Shown: piece after piece, positions 39,614-48,844 of the stretch
Numbering within the stretch: the stretch's first letter is position 1
Layout of the letters: every line of letters starts with the position of its first letter
Source of the DNA: Pandoraea horticolens
GTDB lineage: Bacteria > Pseudomonadota > Gammaproteobacteria > Burkholderiales > Burkholderiaceae
Length of the DNA stretch: 64,000 nt
Direction: 5' to 3'
NCBI RefSeq assembly: GCF_902459555.1
Contig: NZ_CABPSM010000002.1
Span: 248,001-312,000 of the forward strand
Program-made: the position numbers and the translations under genes
Notes under the pieces: model-generated
What the model was told of the DNA's origin: nothing
The model's database searches: none
What the model saw: the letters and a program-made list of their open reading frames with translations, nothing else

Positions 39614-39776
39614 GTCCATCGCCGGGCCGGGGCCGGTTCGGTGCGCGGTAGCGCCAGCATCCGGTGCAGTCCTGGCTTTTGCTGGCGATTGCTGCGCCAT
39701 TTCCACGCATTTGCACGCATTTCCATTCTCACGCGCCCGACAGACGACGTCGGCACGCCGCACGGAGGAGTTCGCG

Positions 39777-40232
39777 ATGGCAACGTTCGAGTATTACTTC
39801 GAGGATTTCGCAGTAGGCGACACCTTCGATCTGGGCGAATACACGTTCACAGCAGACGAGATCGTGCACTTTGCCCGGCAGTTCGATCCTCAGCCGTTTC
39901 ACGTCGATGAGTTGGCCGGCCGTGAGTCTCATTTCGGTGGGCTGGTGGCCAGTGGCTGGCACACGTGCAGCGTCATGATGCGGATGAACGTCGACAAGCT
40001 GCTCTCGCGCTCGGCGAGCATGGGGTCGCCGGGCGTCGAACAGATCGAGTGGCTCAAGCCGGTGCGCCCAGGGGATACGATCACCGTCACGAGCAGCACG
40101 CTGGAGGTTCGCGCGTCGAAGAGCCGTCCCGATCGCGGTATCGTGCGGCAGCTCTGGACAGCCACGAACCAGCATGGCGAGGAAGTGTGCCGGTTCCGGG
40201 GAACGGGGCTTTATCTGAGGCGCGTCGTCTGA
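39777..40232 (+). CDS. MaoC-like hot-dog dehydratase
   Basis: A 151-residue hot-dog-fold protein with the MaoC hydratase signature FARQFDPQPFHVDE (about residues 33-46), whose Asp and His are the catalytic pair in (R)-specific enoyl-CoA hydratases. Probably hydrates an enoyl-CoA or dehydrates a hydroxyacyl-CoA, substrate unknown. The ATG at 39777 follows GGAGG. Convergent with the YegP-like gene. Confidence 0.88.
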   Translation: MATFEYYFEDFAVGDTFDLGEYTFTADEIVHFARQFDPQPFHVDELAGRESHFGGLVASGWHTCSVMMRMNVDKLLSRSASMGSPGVEQIEWLKPVRPGDTITVTSSTLEVRASKSRPDRGIVRQLWTATNQHGEEVCRFRGTGLYLRRVV

Positions 40233-40264
40233 AGCAAACGGGAAAAAACGGCAGACGGCTTGAC

Positions 40265-40286
40265 CGGCGGGCGTTCTGGCCCGCCG
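40265..40286. terminator. GC hairpin between convergent MaoC-like and YegP-like genes
   Basis: An 8-bp stem (40265-40272 with 40279-40286) around GTTCTG. There is no T-tract next to it on the plus strand; on the minus strand a run of six T follows only about 20 bp later. Termination is possible but not clear. Confidence 0.35.
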
Positions 40287-40294
40287 CGCAGCAC

Positions 40295-40630
40295 TCAATG
40301 CGACAAATCGCTCACCGACGCCGCCGGGGCGTCGCGCTTGACCTGAGTGATGCCGTCTTCCATCTGCTCGGCTGTCGAGAACATCTGGCTCTGGCCGATG
40401 ATCTCGCCGTTGCGCGCCTTGAGCACGAAATAGGGGCGGCCTGACGTCGACGTCTTGCGCTCGAAACGATGATCCTCGACCGAGTTTTTGCGAACGGACT
40501 CGATGCCGTTCTGCGCAGAGGCACGCGCCTTATAAGTCTCGGAAGAGAGGATGATGTGCCCGCTGTCGGTCAGCAGGTGAAAGTGGAATTCACCGTTGGG
40601 GCTACGCTTGAGTTCGAACTTGCCTGACAT
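40295..40630 (-). CDS. YegP/DUF1508 family protein
   Basis: A 111-residue protein made of two DUF1508 repeats (about 1-55 and 56-105), each with a GEFHFHLL- or GRPYFVLK-type strand followed by SSETYKARASAQNGI or SQMFSTAEQMEDGI. Function unknown; the family is common and small. The ATG at 40630 is chosen because it has AGGAG 8 bp upstream and gives MSGKFELKRSPNGEF. The upstream in-frame extension is Arg-rich and not protein-like. Confidence 0.88.
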   Translation of the reverse strand: MSGKFELKRSPNGEFHFHLLTDSGHIILSSETYKARASAQNGIESVRKNSVEDHRFERKTSTSGRPYFVLKARNGEIIGQSQMFSTAEQMEDGITQVKRDAPAASVSDLSH

Positions 40631-40933
40631 ATGTGGATCTCCTGGATCTTCCAAAAGCCAGCGGCGAGGGACTGCGAACTGCAAGAGACGACGGCAGAGG
40701 GCCGCGTCGGAGAAACCTTGAAAACCTCTTGATATACAGATTCGATGGCGCCTACGTATCGAGCGGATTGCGCCTAGATTAGCACCGCCCGCGTCCCCGC
40801 GATACCGCAGTTTGTTTCGAAGTGTAAACCACTTCCCGCGATGGCTTGCCAAACTGGGGCTTGAGGTGCGGCAAGGCACCGGCGGAAGAGGGTGGTGTCG
40901 GCCGGCCCTGGGGGTCGGCCGACGGCGCGCGCT
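40631..40933. other. 303-bp gap upstream of the YegP-like gene
   Basis: No gene or RNA recognised. It should carry the YegP-like promoter; a weak TATATC (minus strand, about 40733-40738) is the only -10-like hexamer I noticed. The 3' end of the GST gene lies on the far side. Confidence 0.4.
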
Positions 40934-41626
40934 TTAGCGGCGAGCGTACTGTGTCGCGCCGAACAGCATTTCACGGGCCTTGTCGTCCCGCAACGGCTTG
41001 CGCGCGTCGGCCAGCACTTTGATGCCGCGCTGTACCGCAGGCCGTGCCTCGATGGCCTCAAACCATTTCTGCACGTTGGAGAAGTCAGAAAGCTCGACGC
41101 CCTGGTTCTTCCACGAGCGCAGCCACGGCCAGATGGCGATGTCCGCGATGGTGTACATATCGCCGGCAACATACGGATGGCTGCCCAGCCGCTTGTCGAG
41201 CACGTCATACAGACGCCGCGCTTCGTTCGTGTAGCGCTTGATCGCATAATCGATCTTCTCGGGGGCGTAGATCCGGAAATGGTGCGCCTGACCGAGCATT
41301 GGCCCCACGCTGCCCATCTGGAACATCAACCATTCGAGGGTTTCGTACTTGCCGCGTACGTCTTCCGGCAGGAAGCGGCCGGTCTTGCCCGCCAGATACA
41401 GCAGGATCGCGCCCGACTCGAACAGCGAGATCGGCTTGCCGTCCGGGCCGTTTTCGTCGACGATGGCCGGGATCTTGTTGTTCGGCGAGATGGCGAGAAA
41501 GGCATCCTTGAACTGATCGCCCGCGCCGATATCGACGGCATGTGCGTGGTAGGGCAACCCGCACTCTTCGAGCATGACGTGGACTTTGTGGCCGTTAGGC
41601 GTAGCCCAGGAATAGACCTGAATCAA
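40934..41626 (-). CDS. glutathione S-transferase, YghU/Ure2p-like
   Basis: A 230-residue GST: thioredoxin-like N-domain (1-85, IQVYSWATPNGHKVHVMLEE, with NNKIPAIVD and the glutathione-binding FESGAIL), then an all-helical C-domain with the YVAGDMYTIADIA folding motif. The NGHK in place of a catalytic Ser/Cys places it in the Ure2p/YghU (nu-class) group, which often has disulfide reductase activity. The TTG start at 41626 is decided by GAGGAG 6 bp upstream; a further TTG at 41671 lacks such a site. Confidence 0.88.
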   Translation of the reverse strand: MIQVYSWATPNGHKVHVMLEECGLPYHAHAVDIGAGDQFKDAFLAISPNNKIPAIVDENGPDGKPISLFESGAILLYLAGKTGRFLPEDVRGKYETLEWLMFQMGSVGPMLGQAHHFRIYAPEKIDYAIKRYTNEARRLYDVLDKRLGSHPYVAGDMYTIADIAIWPWLRSWKNQGVELSDFSNVQKWFEAIEARPAVQRGIKVLADARKPLRDDKAREMLFGATQYARR

Positions 41627-41808
41627 TTGCGGCTCCTCATTGGGGCGTCGGTCGACGCCGTTCCCCGTCAAGCGCGGCGACGATCGCGTCAGGCGCCCGG
41701 CACGGTGGTGTCACAGATGACGAAACGGGCCGGGGGGCGAGCGCTCGCCCCCCGGAAAAACTGCCCGGAAATTACACCACAGAACGTTTTTCTCTGCCGG
41801 GTGTGGGG

Positions 41809-43053
41809 TCAGCGAGCGGTGCCGGCGTCGGCCTCGGCGCTCAGGTAACGCGCCAGTTCCAGTTTGGCGATGGCATTGCGGTGAACTTCGTCCGGGCCAT
41901 CCGCGAAGCGCAGGGTGCGGGCGCTGGCATAGGCGTAGGCCAGTGGGAAGTCGCCCGAAAGCCCTGCCGCGCCGTGTGCCTGCATCGCCCAGTCGAGCAC
42001 CTGACACGCCATGTTCGGGGCGACAACCTTGATCATTGCGATTTCTGCCCGCGCCGCCTTGTTGCCTACCGTATCCATCATGTAAGCCGCTTTGAGCGTG
42101 AGCAGGCGCGCCTGCTCGATCTGGCAGCGCGCTTCGGCGATGCGCTCTCGCGTCACGCCCTGCGCGGCGATCGGTTTGCCGAACGCCACGCGCGCGAGTG
42201 TGCGTTGACACATCAGCGACAGGGCACGCTCCGCCAGGCCGATGAGCCGCATGCAGTGGTGGATGCGGCCCGGCCCGAGACGTCCCTGCGCGATCTCGAA
42301 ACCGCGTCCCTCGCCGAGCAGGATGCTGCTCGCAGGCACGCGAACGTCGTCGAGTTCGATCTCCATGTGACCATGCGGGGCGTCGTCGTAACCGAACACG
42401 GTGAGCGGGCGCACGCGCGAGATTCCCTTGGCATCCGAGGGCACGAGAATCATCGATTGCTGTGTGTGTTTGGGGGCCTCCGGGTCGGTCTTGCCCATCA
42501 CGATGTAGAGCGCACAGCGCGGGTCGCCTGCGCCGGTCGACCACCATTTGCGTCCGTTGATGACGTAGTCGTCACCGTCACGGCGAATCCGGCATTGCAC
42601 GTTGGTGGCGTCGGACGAGGCGATGTCCGGCTCCGTCATCAGAAACGCGGAACGGATCTCGCCGCGTAGCAGCGGTTCTAGCCATTGCGCCTTTTGCGCG
42701 TCGGTCGCATAGCGCTCGAGCGTTTCCATGTTGCCGGTGTCGGGGGCATTGCAGTTGAAGACTTCGGGGGCCCACGGCACTTGTCCCATGATCTCGCACA
42801 GCGGCGCGTACTCGACGTTGCTCAGGCCCACACCGCGCCCGGAGTCGGGCAGGAAGAGGTTCCAGAGCCCTGCCTGCCGGGCGAGCGGCTTGATGCGTTC
42901 GATGACCTGCGACGGCTGCCACGCGTCTCCCTGACGGCGCGCTATCTCGATCTCTTCGAGATACCGGTGTTCATTCGGGAAGATGTGTTCGTCGAAGAAG
43001 GCGGAAAGGCGCACACGCAAGGCTTCGACTTTGGGGCTGTAGCTGAAATCCAT
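41809..43053 (-). CDS. acyl-CoA dehydrogenase
   Basis: A 414-residue FAD enzyme that forms the alpha-beta double bond of acyl-CoAs. N-terminal helical domain starting [16 protein letters not shown], the FAD-binding [15 protein letters not shown] and [13 protein letters not shown] segments, and a C-terminal helical domain ending in [13 protein letters not shown]. The set resembles the ACAD10/ACAD11 branch. It lies 11 bp after a phosphotransferase-fold gene, the same two domains that are fused in eukaryotic ACAD11, which acts on 4-hydroxyacyl-CoAs through phosphorylation. Last gene of the minus-strand cluster. The start at 43053 is conserved; the longer frame upstream is not. Confidence 0.93.
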   Translation of the reverse strand: MDFSYSPKVEALRVRLSAFFDEHIFPNEHRYLEEIEIARRQGDAWQPSQVIERIKPLARQAGLWNLFLPDSGRGVGLSNVEYAPLCEIMGQVPWAPEVFNCNAPDTGNMETLERYATDAQKAQWLEPLLRGEIRSAFLMTEPDIASSDATNVQCRIRRDGDDYVINGRKWWSTGAGDPRCALYIVMGKTDPEAPKHTQQSMILVPSDAKGISRVRPLTVFGYDDAPHGHMEIELDDVRVPASSILLGEGRGFEIAQGRLGPGRIHHCMRLIGLAERALSLMCQRTLARVAFGKPIAAQGVTRERIAEARCQIEQARLLTLKAAYMMDTVGNKAARAEIAMIKVVAPNMACQVLDWAMQAHGAAGLSGDFPLAYAYASARTLRFADGPDEVHRNAIAKLELARYLSAEADAGTAR

Positions 43054-43064
43054 GAGGTCTCCGT

Positions 43065-44189
43065 TCAGTGTCTGTCTGCGTGACCGGGGGCGGGGGCCGC
43101 GCTGCGCTGTGCGCGCAGTGCATATGCCCACGCGAGTTCGGCCATCGGACGCGCACGCTTGCCTGCGTCGAGCGCTTGCTGGCTGGCTGCTGTCCCGTCG
43201 GCGACGCGTTTCATGATCCCTTGCAGAATCGCGGCGATACGGAACATGTTGTACGCGAGATAGAAATGCCACTGCGCGGGCGGCGTGATGCCCGTGCGCT
43301 CGCCGTATCGGGTGACGTAGGTGCTTTCGTCGGGAATGCCGAGCGCTTGCCAGTCGAGCCCGGCGATACCGCGAAACACGCCGGGGCTCACATGCCACGC
43401 CATGCAGTGGTAACTGAAGTCGGCGAGCGGGTCACCGAGTGTCGACAGTTCCCAGTCGAGCACCGCGAGTACACGGGGTTCGGTGGGATGGAAAATCAGG
43501 TTGTCGAGGCGGAAGTCACCATGCACGATGCTCGTGCGCTCGGGCACATCGGCAGGCAGATGTGCGGGCAGCCACTCGATGAGCCGGTCCATGGCGTCGA
43601 TAGTTTCCGTCTCCGACGCGCGGTACTGTTTGCTCCAGCGGGCGATCTGCCGGGCGATGTAGTCGCCGGGTTTGCCATAGGACTCAAGTCCGATGGCGCG
43701 ATAGTCGACCCGGTGCAGTGCCGAGATGACGCGGTTCATTTCGTCGTAGATGGCGCCGCGTTCGGCCACCGTCATGCCGGGCAGCGATGGGTCCCAGAAT
43801 ACGCGTCCCGGCACAAAGTCCATGACATAGAACGCCAGTCCGATCACGCTTTCGTCCTCGCACAAGCCCCGCATGCGAGCGACGGGGACGCCGGTGCCTG
43901 CGAGTGCATCCATCACGCGGTACTCGCGCTCGATGGCGTGGGCAGACGGGAGGAGTTTGGCCGCCGGTGCAGGCTTGGTACGCAGGACGTAGGCGGCGCC
44001 GGGGGTAGCCAGGCGATAGGTGGGGTTGGACTGGCCGCCGTTGAATTGCGTGAGGGTCAACGGCCCGGCGAAGCCGTCGACGTGTGCGGTAAGCCAGCGC
44101 TCGAGCGCGGCGATATCGAAGGGCACGTGCTGGCCAAGTGCGCGTTCGCCTGCAAATGCGGAAAAGTCCTGTGGAAGCTCCTCGGCCAT
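43065..44189 (-). CDS. aminoglycoside-phosphotransferase-like kinase, ACAD11-associated
   Basis: A 374-residue APH/choline-kinase-fold protein. Kinase motifs: [12 protein letters not shown] (nucleotide loop, about 49-60), the Brenner motif VHGDFRLDN (222-230, Asp225) and [11 protein letters not shown] (Asp245, metal). Relatives next to or fused with acyl-CoA dehydrogenases phosphorylate 4-hydroxyacyl-CoAs before dehydrogenation, so that role is likely here, and antibiotic resistance is not. It precedes the acyl-CoA dehydrogenase by 11 bp. Confidence 0.88.
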   Translation of the reverse strand: MAEELPQDFSAFAGERALGQHVPFDIAALERWLTAHVDGFAGPLTLTQFNGGQSNPTYRLATPGAAYVLRTKPAPAAKLLPSAHAIEREYRVMDALAGTGVPVARMRGLCEDESVIGLAFYVMDFVPGRVFWDPSLPGMTVAERGAIYDEMNRVISALHRVDYRAIGLESYGKPGDYIARQIARWSKQYRASETETIDAMDRLIEWLPAHLPADVPERTSIVHGDFRLDNLIFHPTEPRVLAVLDWELSTLGDPLADFSYHCMAWHVSPGVFRGIAGLDWQALGIPDESTYVTRYGERTGITPPAQWHFYLAYNMFRIAAILQGIMKRVADGTAASQQALDAGKRARPMAELAWAYALRAQRSAAPAPGHADRH

Positions 44190-44304
44190 GCTGTCTCCTG
44201 CATTTCCGGTGCTACGTTGATCGTGACGATTCGACTGCGTGATGCCCTTGCCGAGCGGCCGCCTCGAAGCGTGCGACCGCTGAAATCCTGAGCCTGCTGC
44301 GAAC

Positions 44305-45060
44305 TTATCCTCGCTTTCGCGCGCGCAGGAACGACGCGAAAATCTTCTCCATGACCGTCAGCCGGTTATCGCGATGCAGCGGCTGCGGCGGCGCGAAGTT
44401 CATCAGGCGCACCACCCAGTCTTCGGGCTTGTCGCCCACGTCGAGCGCGTTGATGCACGCGGGCGTCTGGGCGAGTTGGCCCAGAAAAAGGCGTCCGAGC
44501 GGATGCACGGCATGCGAGAGAATCGCGCGATTCACGCCGCCGTGCAACACCAGCAGCACGGTGTCCCATGATGTATCGGCGCGAAGTTCCGCCAGCGGCG
44601 GCACCACTCGATCAAGCAGTTCGCGCACCGACTCGCCGTTCATGAATCGGGTGTTTTCGGGCACCAGGCCGTCGAACGCACCGAGAAACGCCTGCGCGAG
44701 TTCGGCCGGCGGCAGGTCGGAAAGGCTGCCCGCGCGAATCTCTTCCCAGCATGACCACGTCTCGATATCGATCTGCTGCCCCGTCTCGGCCAGTACGCGC
44801 TCGGCAGTCTCGCGCGTACGCGGCAGACCACTCACGATGACACGGTCGAAGCGGATATTCTCGGCGGCAAAGGCGCGTCCGGCGGCGCTGGCTTGCGTGC
44901 GCCCGAGTTCGTTGAGCGGGACGGTGTCGGCGTCGATGGGCTTGCCGCTATCGTCGAAGTAGGTGACGTCGCCATGGCGCATCAGATAGATGCGGCGGCG
45001 CTGCGGCGGGGTGAAGGTCAAGGGACCGGCATCGGGGCGCGGATGGGCGAGTGAACTCAT
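44305..45060 (-). CDS. histidine phosphatase family protein
   Basis: A 251-residue phosphoglycerate-mutase-fold phosphatase. The catalytic motif is LMRHGDVTYF (Arg28, His29); the second catalytic His is in LLVLHGGVNRA. The substrate is unknown. Its place inside an acyl-CoA cluster that also has a kinase-like gene makes a phosphorylated intermediate or CoA-related metabolite an attractive but unproven substrate. The ATG at 45060 is preceded by AGGAG about 8 bp upstream. Confidence 0.85.
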   Translation of the reverse strand: MSSLAHPRPDAGPLTFTPPQRRRIYLMRHGDVTYFDDSGKPIDADTVPLNELGRTQASAAGRAFAAENIRFDRVIVSGLPRTRETAERVLAETGQQIDIETWSCWEEIRAGSLSDLPPAELAQAFLGAFDGLVPENTRFMNGESVRELLDRVVPPLAELRADTSWDTVLLVLHGGVNRAILSHAVHPLGRLFLGQLAQTPACINALDVGDKPEDWVVRLMNFAPPQPLHRDNRLTVMEKIFASFLRARKRG

Positions 45061-45165
45061 GCGGAAATTCTCCTGAACGGACCGGCAGCCGATCGGCGAC
45101 TGCGGCAAAGCGTTGACCGGCGGCGCACGTCGAAGGTTCGCGTGCGCCGCGCTTCTGTCACACGC

Positions 45166-45945
45166 TCAGGCGTATTTTGCTGGACGTTTCTCGAGGAAGG
45201 CGCTGATACCTTCCAGACCGTCGGCGTGGTGCAGCGAGGCGACAAAGTTGTCGCGCTCCGCCCCCAACTGCGATGTCAACGTCTCGCGGGCGCCGGTCTC
45301 GATGAGCGCCTTGATACGGCCGACGGCGTTCGGCGAGAGCTGCGCGAGATCGGTCGCCCAGTTCAGCGCTTCGGCGCGAGCCTGTCCGGGCGCGACCACG
45401 CGGTTGACGAGTCCCGCAGCAGCCAGACGCGTCGCCGCCACCGGCTTGCCCTCGAGCAGGATCTCGGTGGCGAGCGGGCGGGGCAGGGCTTGCGAGAGGA
45501 ACCACGAGCCGCCTCCGTCGGGCGTGAGGCCGACTTTCACATAGGCCATCACGAACTTGGCGTTCTCGGCCGCAACGAGCAGATCGCACGCCAGCGCGAG
45601 CGAGAAACCTGCGCCAGCGGCCGCGCCTTCGACGGCCGCGATGATCGGCTTCGGGCACGCGCGCAACGCTTCGATCCATTCGGCGAGTGCATCGATGCTC
45701 GCCGCCTGCACCGACGGATCTTTCTGACGATTCTCCAGCAGCCGGTTCAGGTTGCCGCCCGCACAGAAGAAGTTGTCGGCGCCGGTTAGCACGACGGCCC
45801 GCACGGAGGCGTCGCGCTCGGCGGTGGCCAGCGCTTCGACCCCGGCGGCATACATATCCGGATGCAGCGCATTGCGTGCTCCGGGGTTGGACAGCGTCAG
45901 CACCAGTGTCTGGTCGACGCGTTCGGCAAGGAGTTCTGCGCTCAT
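45166..45945 (-). CDS. enoyl-CoA hydratase/isomerase (crotonase family)
   Basis: A 259-residue crotonase. The oxyanion-hole segments are NFFCAGGNLNRL (about 62-73) and EGAAAGAGFSLALACD. The active-site segment VGLTPDGGGSWFLSQAL has Asp where some hydratases have Glu, a pattern closer to PaaG-type isomerases, so isomerase or hydratase activity are both possible. Start at 45945. It follows the hydroxyacyl-CoA dehydrogenase by 16 bp, clearly in one operon. Confidence 0.9.
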   Translation of the reverse strand: MSAELLAERVDQTLVLTLSNPGARNALHPDMYAAGVEALATAERDASVRAVVLTGADNFFCAGGNLNRLLENRQKDPSVQAASIDALAEWIEALRACPKPIIAAVEGAAAGAGFSLALACDLLVAAENAKFVMAYVKVGLTPDGGGSWFLSQALPRPLATEILLEGKPVAATRLAAAGLVNRVVAPGQARAEALNWATDLAQLSPNAVGRIKALIETGARETLTSQLGAERDNFVASLHHADGLEGISAFLEKRPAKYA

Positions 45946-45961
45946 GAATCGAGTCTCCGGA

Positions 45962-47518
45962 TCACTGTTCTTCGGTGAGTAGCGACACGCCAAGCTGCGC
46001 GCGACGCGAAAGCCACGGCGAGGGACGATAACGCGGGTCGCCATAGAACGATTGCAGATTGCGCAGGACGGTGAGCAACTGGCGCGCACCGACAGCGTCA
46101 CCGAGCGCAAGCGGCCCCTTGGCGTAGCCCAGCCCCAGCGTCACGGCGCGATCGATGTCACCCGGCGTGGCGATGCGCTGTTGCGCGATATCGGCACCGA
46201 TGTTCACGATGGTGGCGATCACGCGTTGCGCGACGAAGCCCGCTGAGTCGCGGATCACCGTTACGGGTGTGCCGTCGTGTGCAAAGAGCGCATGTGCGGC
46301 GTTGCGCGCGCCGGGTGTCGTGACGGGCGTGGTCATCAGGGTATGACGCTTCGCGCCCGCGAGCGGCAGCAGCGTGTCGATAGCTACCGTGCGCGTAGCG
46401 TCAAGCCCTTGTTCGACCGCGCAGGTCGTGGCATCGAGGCCGAGCGGCGTGACAATGATTAGTGCCGTCTCCGATGGTTTGTCGCCGCTTTCGATGGCCA
46501 CGCCCGTCGCCCCCAGCAGTTCGACCACAGAGGCGAAGCCACGCGCATCGGCGCGGCTCACCCAGACGCTGGCCGGCAGGGTGTCGGGGGCCGGGGCCTC
46601 GGCCGGCACCTGTTGCTTGCCGTCGACGTAGCGATAGAAGCCTTCGCCCACTTTGCGGCCGAGCAGCCCGCCGGCGAAACGCACGGCGGTGATCGGCGAC
46701 GGCCGGAAGCGCGCCTCTTCGTAGAACTGGTGATAGATCGACTCCATCACCGGGTGCGAAACATCGAGTGCGGTGAGGTCGAGCAGTTCGAACGTGCCGA
46801 GGCGGAAGCCCGCTTGCTCACGCAGGATGCGGTCGATGTCGGCAAAGCTCGCCACACCTTCGCTCGCGACGCGCAGGCCTTCGGTGTTCATGCCGCGTCC
46901 CGCATGATTGACGATAAAGCCAGGCATGTCCTTGCAGCGCACGGCCGTGTGCCCCATGCGCCGGCCCAGCGCGAGCAGGGCGTCGCCGACGTCGGGGGCG
47001 GTGCGCAGGCCGTCGATGACCTCGACCACCTTCATGAGCGGCACCGGGTTGAAGAAGTGGTACCCGGCCACGCGCTCCGGTCGCTCGCACGCCGCGGCAA
47101 TGGCCGTGATCGATAGCGAGGAGGTGTTCGACGCGAGGATGGCATCGGCCGCGACGATACCTTCGAGCGAGCGGAACAGGTCGCGTTTGATCTCGAGCTT
47201 CTCGATGATGGCTTCGACCACGAGATGGCAGTCGGCCAGATCCTCGAGCGCACTGCACGCCTGCAAACGGCCCATCGTCGCCTCGACGCTGGACGCTTCG
47301 ATCTTGCCCTTTGCCGCGAGCTTGTCCAGCGTGTCGCGCAGGGCGTCCAATGCGGCTTGCACGGCCTTCGCGTTGGTGTCGTACAGCTTCACACGCAGAC
47401 CGGCCTGTGCGGCGATCTGGGCGATGCCACGGCCCATGGCGCCGGCACCGACGATGCCAAGCACGTCGATAGCCTTGGCCGGAGAGTGAGCGGATGCCGG
47501 GGAGGAGGATGCAGTCAT
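45962..47518 (-). CDS. 3-hydroxyacyl-CoA dehydrogenase, two-module type
   Basis: A 518-residue enzyme oxidising 3-hydroxyacyl-CoA with NAD. It has an N-terminal Rossmann domain (GIVGAGAMGRGIAQ, about 21-34; ASNTSSLSITAIA) with HFFNPVPLMKVVEVI and the C-terminal 3HCDH domain at 195-300 (MPGFIVNHAGRGMNTE), then a second, partly degenerate 3HCDH domain (about 400-510). This layout is the PaaH/PaaC-like form, but no other phenylacetate genes are here. First gene of the cluster, with an operator-like palindrome about 95 bp upstream. Confidence 0.92.
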   Translation of the reverse strand: MTASSSPASAHSPAKAIDVLGIVGAGAMGRGIAQIAAQAGLRVKLYDTNAKAVQAALDALRDTLDKLAAKGKIEASSVEATMGRLQACSALEDLADCHLVVEAIIEKLEIKRDLFRSLEGIVAADAILASNTSSLSITAIAAACERPERVAGYHFFNPVPLMKVVEVIDGLRTAPDVGDALLALGRRMGHTAVRCKDMPGFIVNHAGRGMNTEGLRVASEGVASFADIDRILREQAGFRLGTFELLDLTALDVSHPVMESIYHQFYEEARFRPSPITAVRFAGGLLGRKVGEGFYRYVDGKQQVPAEAPAPDTLPASVWVSRADARGFASVVELLGATGVAIESGDKPSETALIIVTPLGLDATTCAVEQGLDATRTVAIDTLLPLAGAKRHTLMTTPVTTPGARNAAHALFAHDGTPVTVIRDSAGFVAQRVIATIVNIGADIAQQRIATPGDIDRAVTLGLGYAKGPLALGDAVGARQLLTVLRNLQSFYGDPRYRPSPWLSRRAQLGVSLLTEEQ

Positions 47519-48068
47519 TCGGAGTGTCTCGAAGTTGATGTCGATTGTCGTCGATCGGTGTCGTTCTGCCGGCGTGCATGGCGCGGTACGGCGTGATGCG
47601 TCATTCTATCGTCCGACCGGTCGGTCGGGAAATGAATTTCCTGCTGAGTTGCGCGGCGATGCAAACCGATGCCCCTATTGCGTTGCCGTTATTGTCGCCG
47701 ATCTCGTTGCGGCTGCCAGCGCTTGTTCCGCTGAGCGGTCGGTGGCAGGGCGGGGGACGGTTGGCTCGCTGCCGGATTTCGGGACGCCGTTCGCGGCGTC
47801 ACTTACGCGAACGATCGTGCGATACCGTTACAATGCGCGAAGCCGCTAGTCGCACTCACTACCCTCGCCACCCTCTGTAGAAGGGGGAAACACTACGTCG
47901 TGACGGTGTGGCCGGGCGATGACACTGCAAGTGCGAGCCGCGACCGGCAGCCAACGAGACGCCGCCACTGCACTGAGGCGGTGCACCAAGGACGCATCAT
48001 GAAACTGCGCGCGGACCATGGCGCCTCACCGACAACAGGGGCGCTGGCCATGCCGCATGGGAGACATC
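47519..48068. other. 550-bp divergent intergenic region
   Basis: No gene recognised. It holds the operator/promoter at 47603-47628 for the minus-strand cluster, and on the plus strand a TACAAT (47829-47834) that could start the GST transcript with a leader of about 230 nt. Short ORFs here have no protein-like composition. A CCGCC/GGCGG hairpin occurs around 47960-47980. Confidence 0.5.
47603..47628 (-). promoter_or_regulatory. -10 box with adjacent palindromic operator before the acyl-CoA cluster
   Basis: Reading the minus strand, the perfect 12-bp palindrome CCGACCGGTCGG (47613-47624, with a further CGG repeat to 47628) is followed 4 bp later by TAGAAT (complement of 47603-47608). The palindrome thus lies in the spacer of a likely promoter 85-95 bp before the hydroxyacyl-CoA dehydrogenase ATG. 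GACCGGTC-centred palindromes are typical of TetR-family repressors, several of which respond to acyl-CoA. The regulator gene is not in the window. Confidence 0.6.
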
Positions 48069-48725
48069 ATGTTGAAGCTGTACGGCTTTCCAATCAGTAA
48101 CTACTACAACAAGGTCAAGGTTGTGCTGTACGAGAAGGGCTTGCCCTTCGAGGAGTCGGAATCGGTCCCCTGTCAGGAAGAGTGGATGCTGCAATCGTCG
48201 CCGCTTGGCAAGGTGCCGTATCTGCAGACGGAAAACGGTTTTCTGTCCGAATCGCAAGTGATTTGCGATTTCCTTGAGTTGGCGTATCCGTCTCCCGCAC
48301 TCTTCTCCAGAGGTCCGTGGCAGCAAGCCAAGGAGCGCGAGTTGCTGACGATGACGGAGTTGCATCTGGAACTCGTGGTGCGCGAGGTGTACACGCAGGC
48401 GTTCTTCGGCGGCACGGTGTCGGAAGGCACGCGCAATCGTACCGAGAAGCTGCTGCGCCGGAACATCGCCGCGTTCAAGCGGCTGGCGAAATTCGCCCCT
48501 TACGTGGCGGGTGACACGTTCTCGATGGCGGACATTGCCGCCGGCATCCATTTGCCTATCGTCGGCATGGCCACGCAAGCAGTCTATGGCGAAGACTTCC
48601 TGCAGGCGGCCGGCATCGACTGGAAGGCGTACGGTAAGCGGCTCGCCGAGCGTGAGTCGTTCCAGCGTATGCGCGCCGAACAGAAGGCCTACCAACAGGC
48701 GCAGCAGGCGAAGAAGGCGGGATAA
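48069..48725 (+). CDS. glutathione S-transferase
   Basis: A 218-residue GST. Thioredoxin-like N-domain (MLKLYGFPISNYYNKVKVVL, LGKVPYLQT with the cis-Pro, and SESQVICDFLE for glutathione binding), then a helical C-domain with FAPYVAGDTFSMADIAAGI. The Ser or Tyr near residue 9-12 may be the activating residue. Substrate unknown. The ATG at 48069 has GGGAGA upstream. Its natural downstream terminator is split by the IS element. Confidence 0.88.
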   Translation: MLKLYGFPISNYYNKVKVVLYEKGLPFEESESVPCQEEWMLQSSPLGKVPYLQTENGFLSESQVICDFLELAYPSPALFSRGPWQQAKERELLTMTELHLELVVREVYTQAFFGGTVSEGTRNRTEKLLRRNIAAFKRLAKFAPYVAGDTFSMADIAAGIHLPIVGMATQAVYGEDFLQAAGIDWKAYGKRLAERESFQRMRAEQKAYQQAQQAKKAG

Positions 48726-48796
48726 GTCGGTCGATGCCCGACGGTCAGGCGAGGCGGGGCCTTCCCCCTGTTTCGCCTGCGTTACCGCGATAAAGT

Positions 48797-48810
48797 AAAA
48801 GGGCCGCAAT
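48797..48810. terminator. left arm of a terminator split by the IS element
   Basis: AAAAGGGCCGCAAT is the exact reverse complement of 50229-50242. Without the IS and one GTT copy, the two arms would form a 14-bp perfect stem with the 7-nt loop GTTCCAG and flanking T-runs, a strong bidirectional terminator between the convergent GST and aminotransferase genes. Confidence 0.9.
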
Positions 48811-48844
48811 GTTTGCACTGACCCCGTAAAGTTGGGCGGGGAAG

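Noticed and set aside
43065-44189. Aminoglycoside resistance kinase
   Set aside because: The fold is APH-like, but the 11-bp linkage to an acyl-CoA dehydrogenase and the ACAD11-like pairing argue for a metabolic kinase.
47881-48060. Riboswitch in the long leader of the GST gene
   Set aside because: Short GC hairpins are present, but no conserved core of any riboswitch class I know could be matched.
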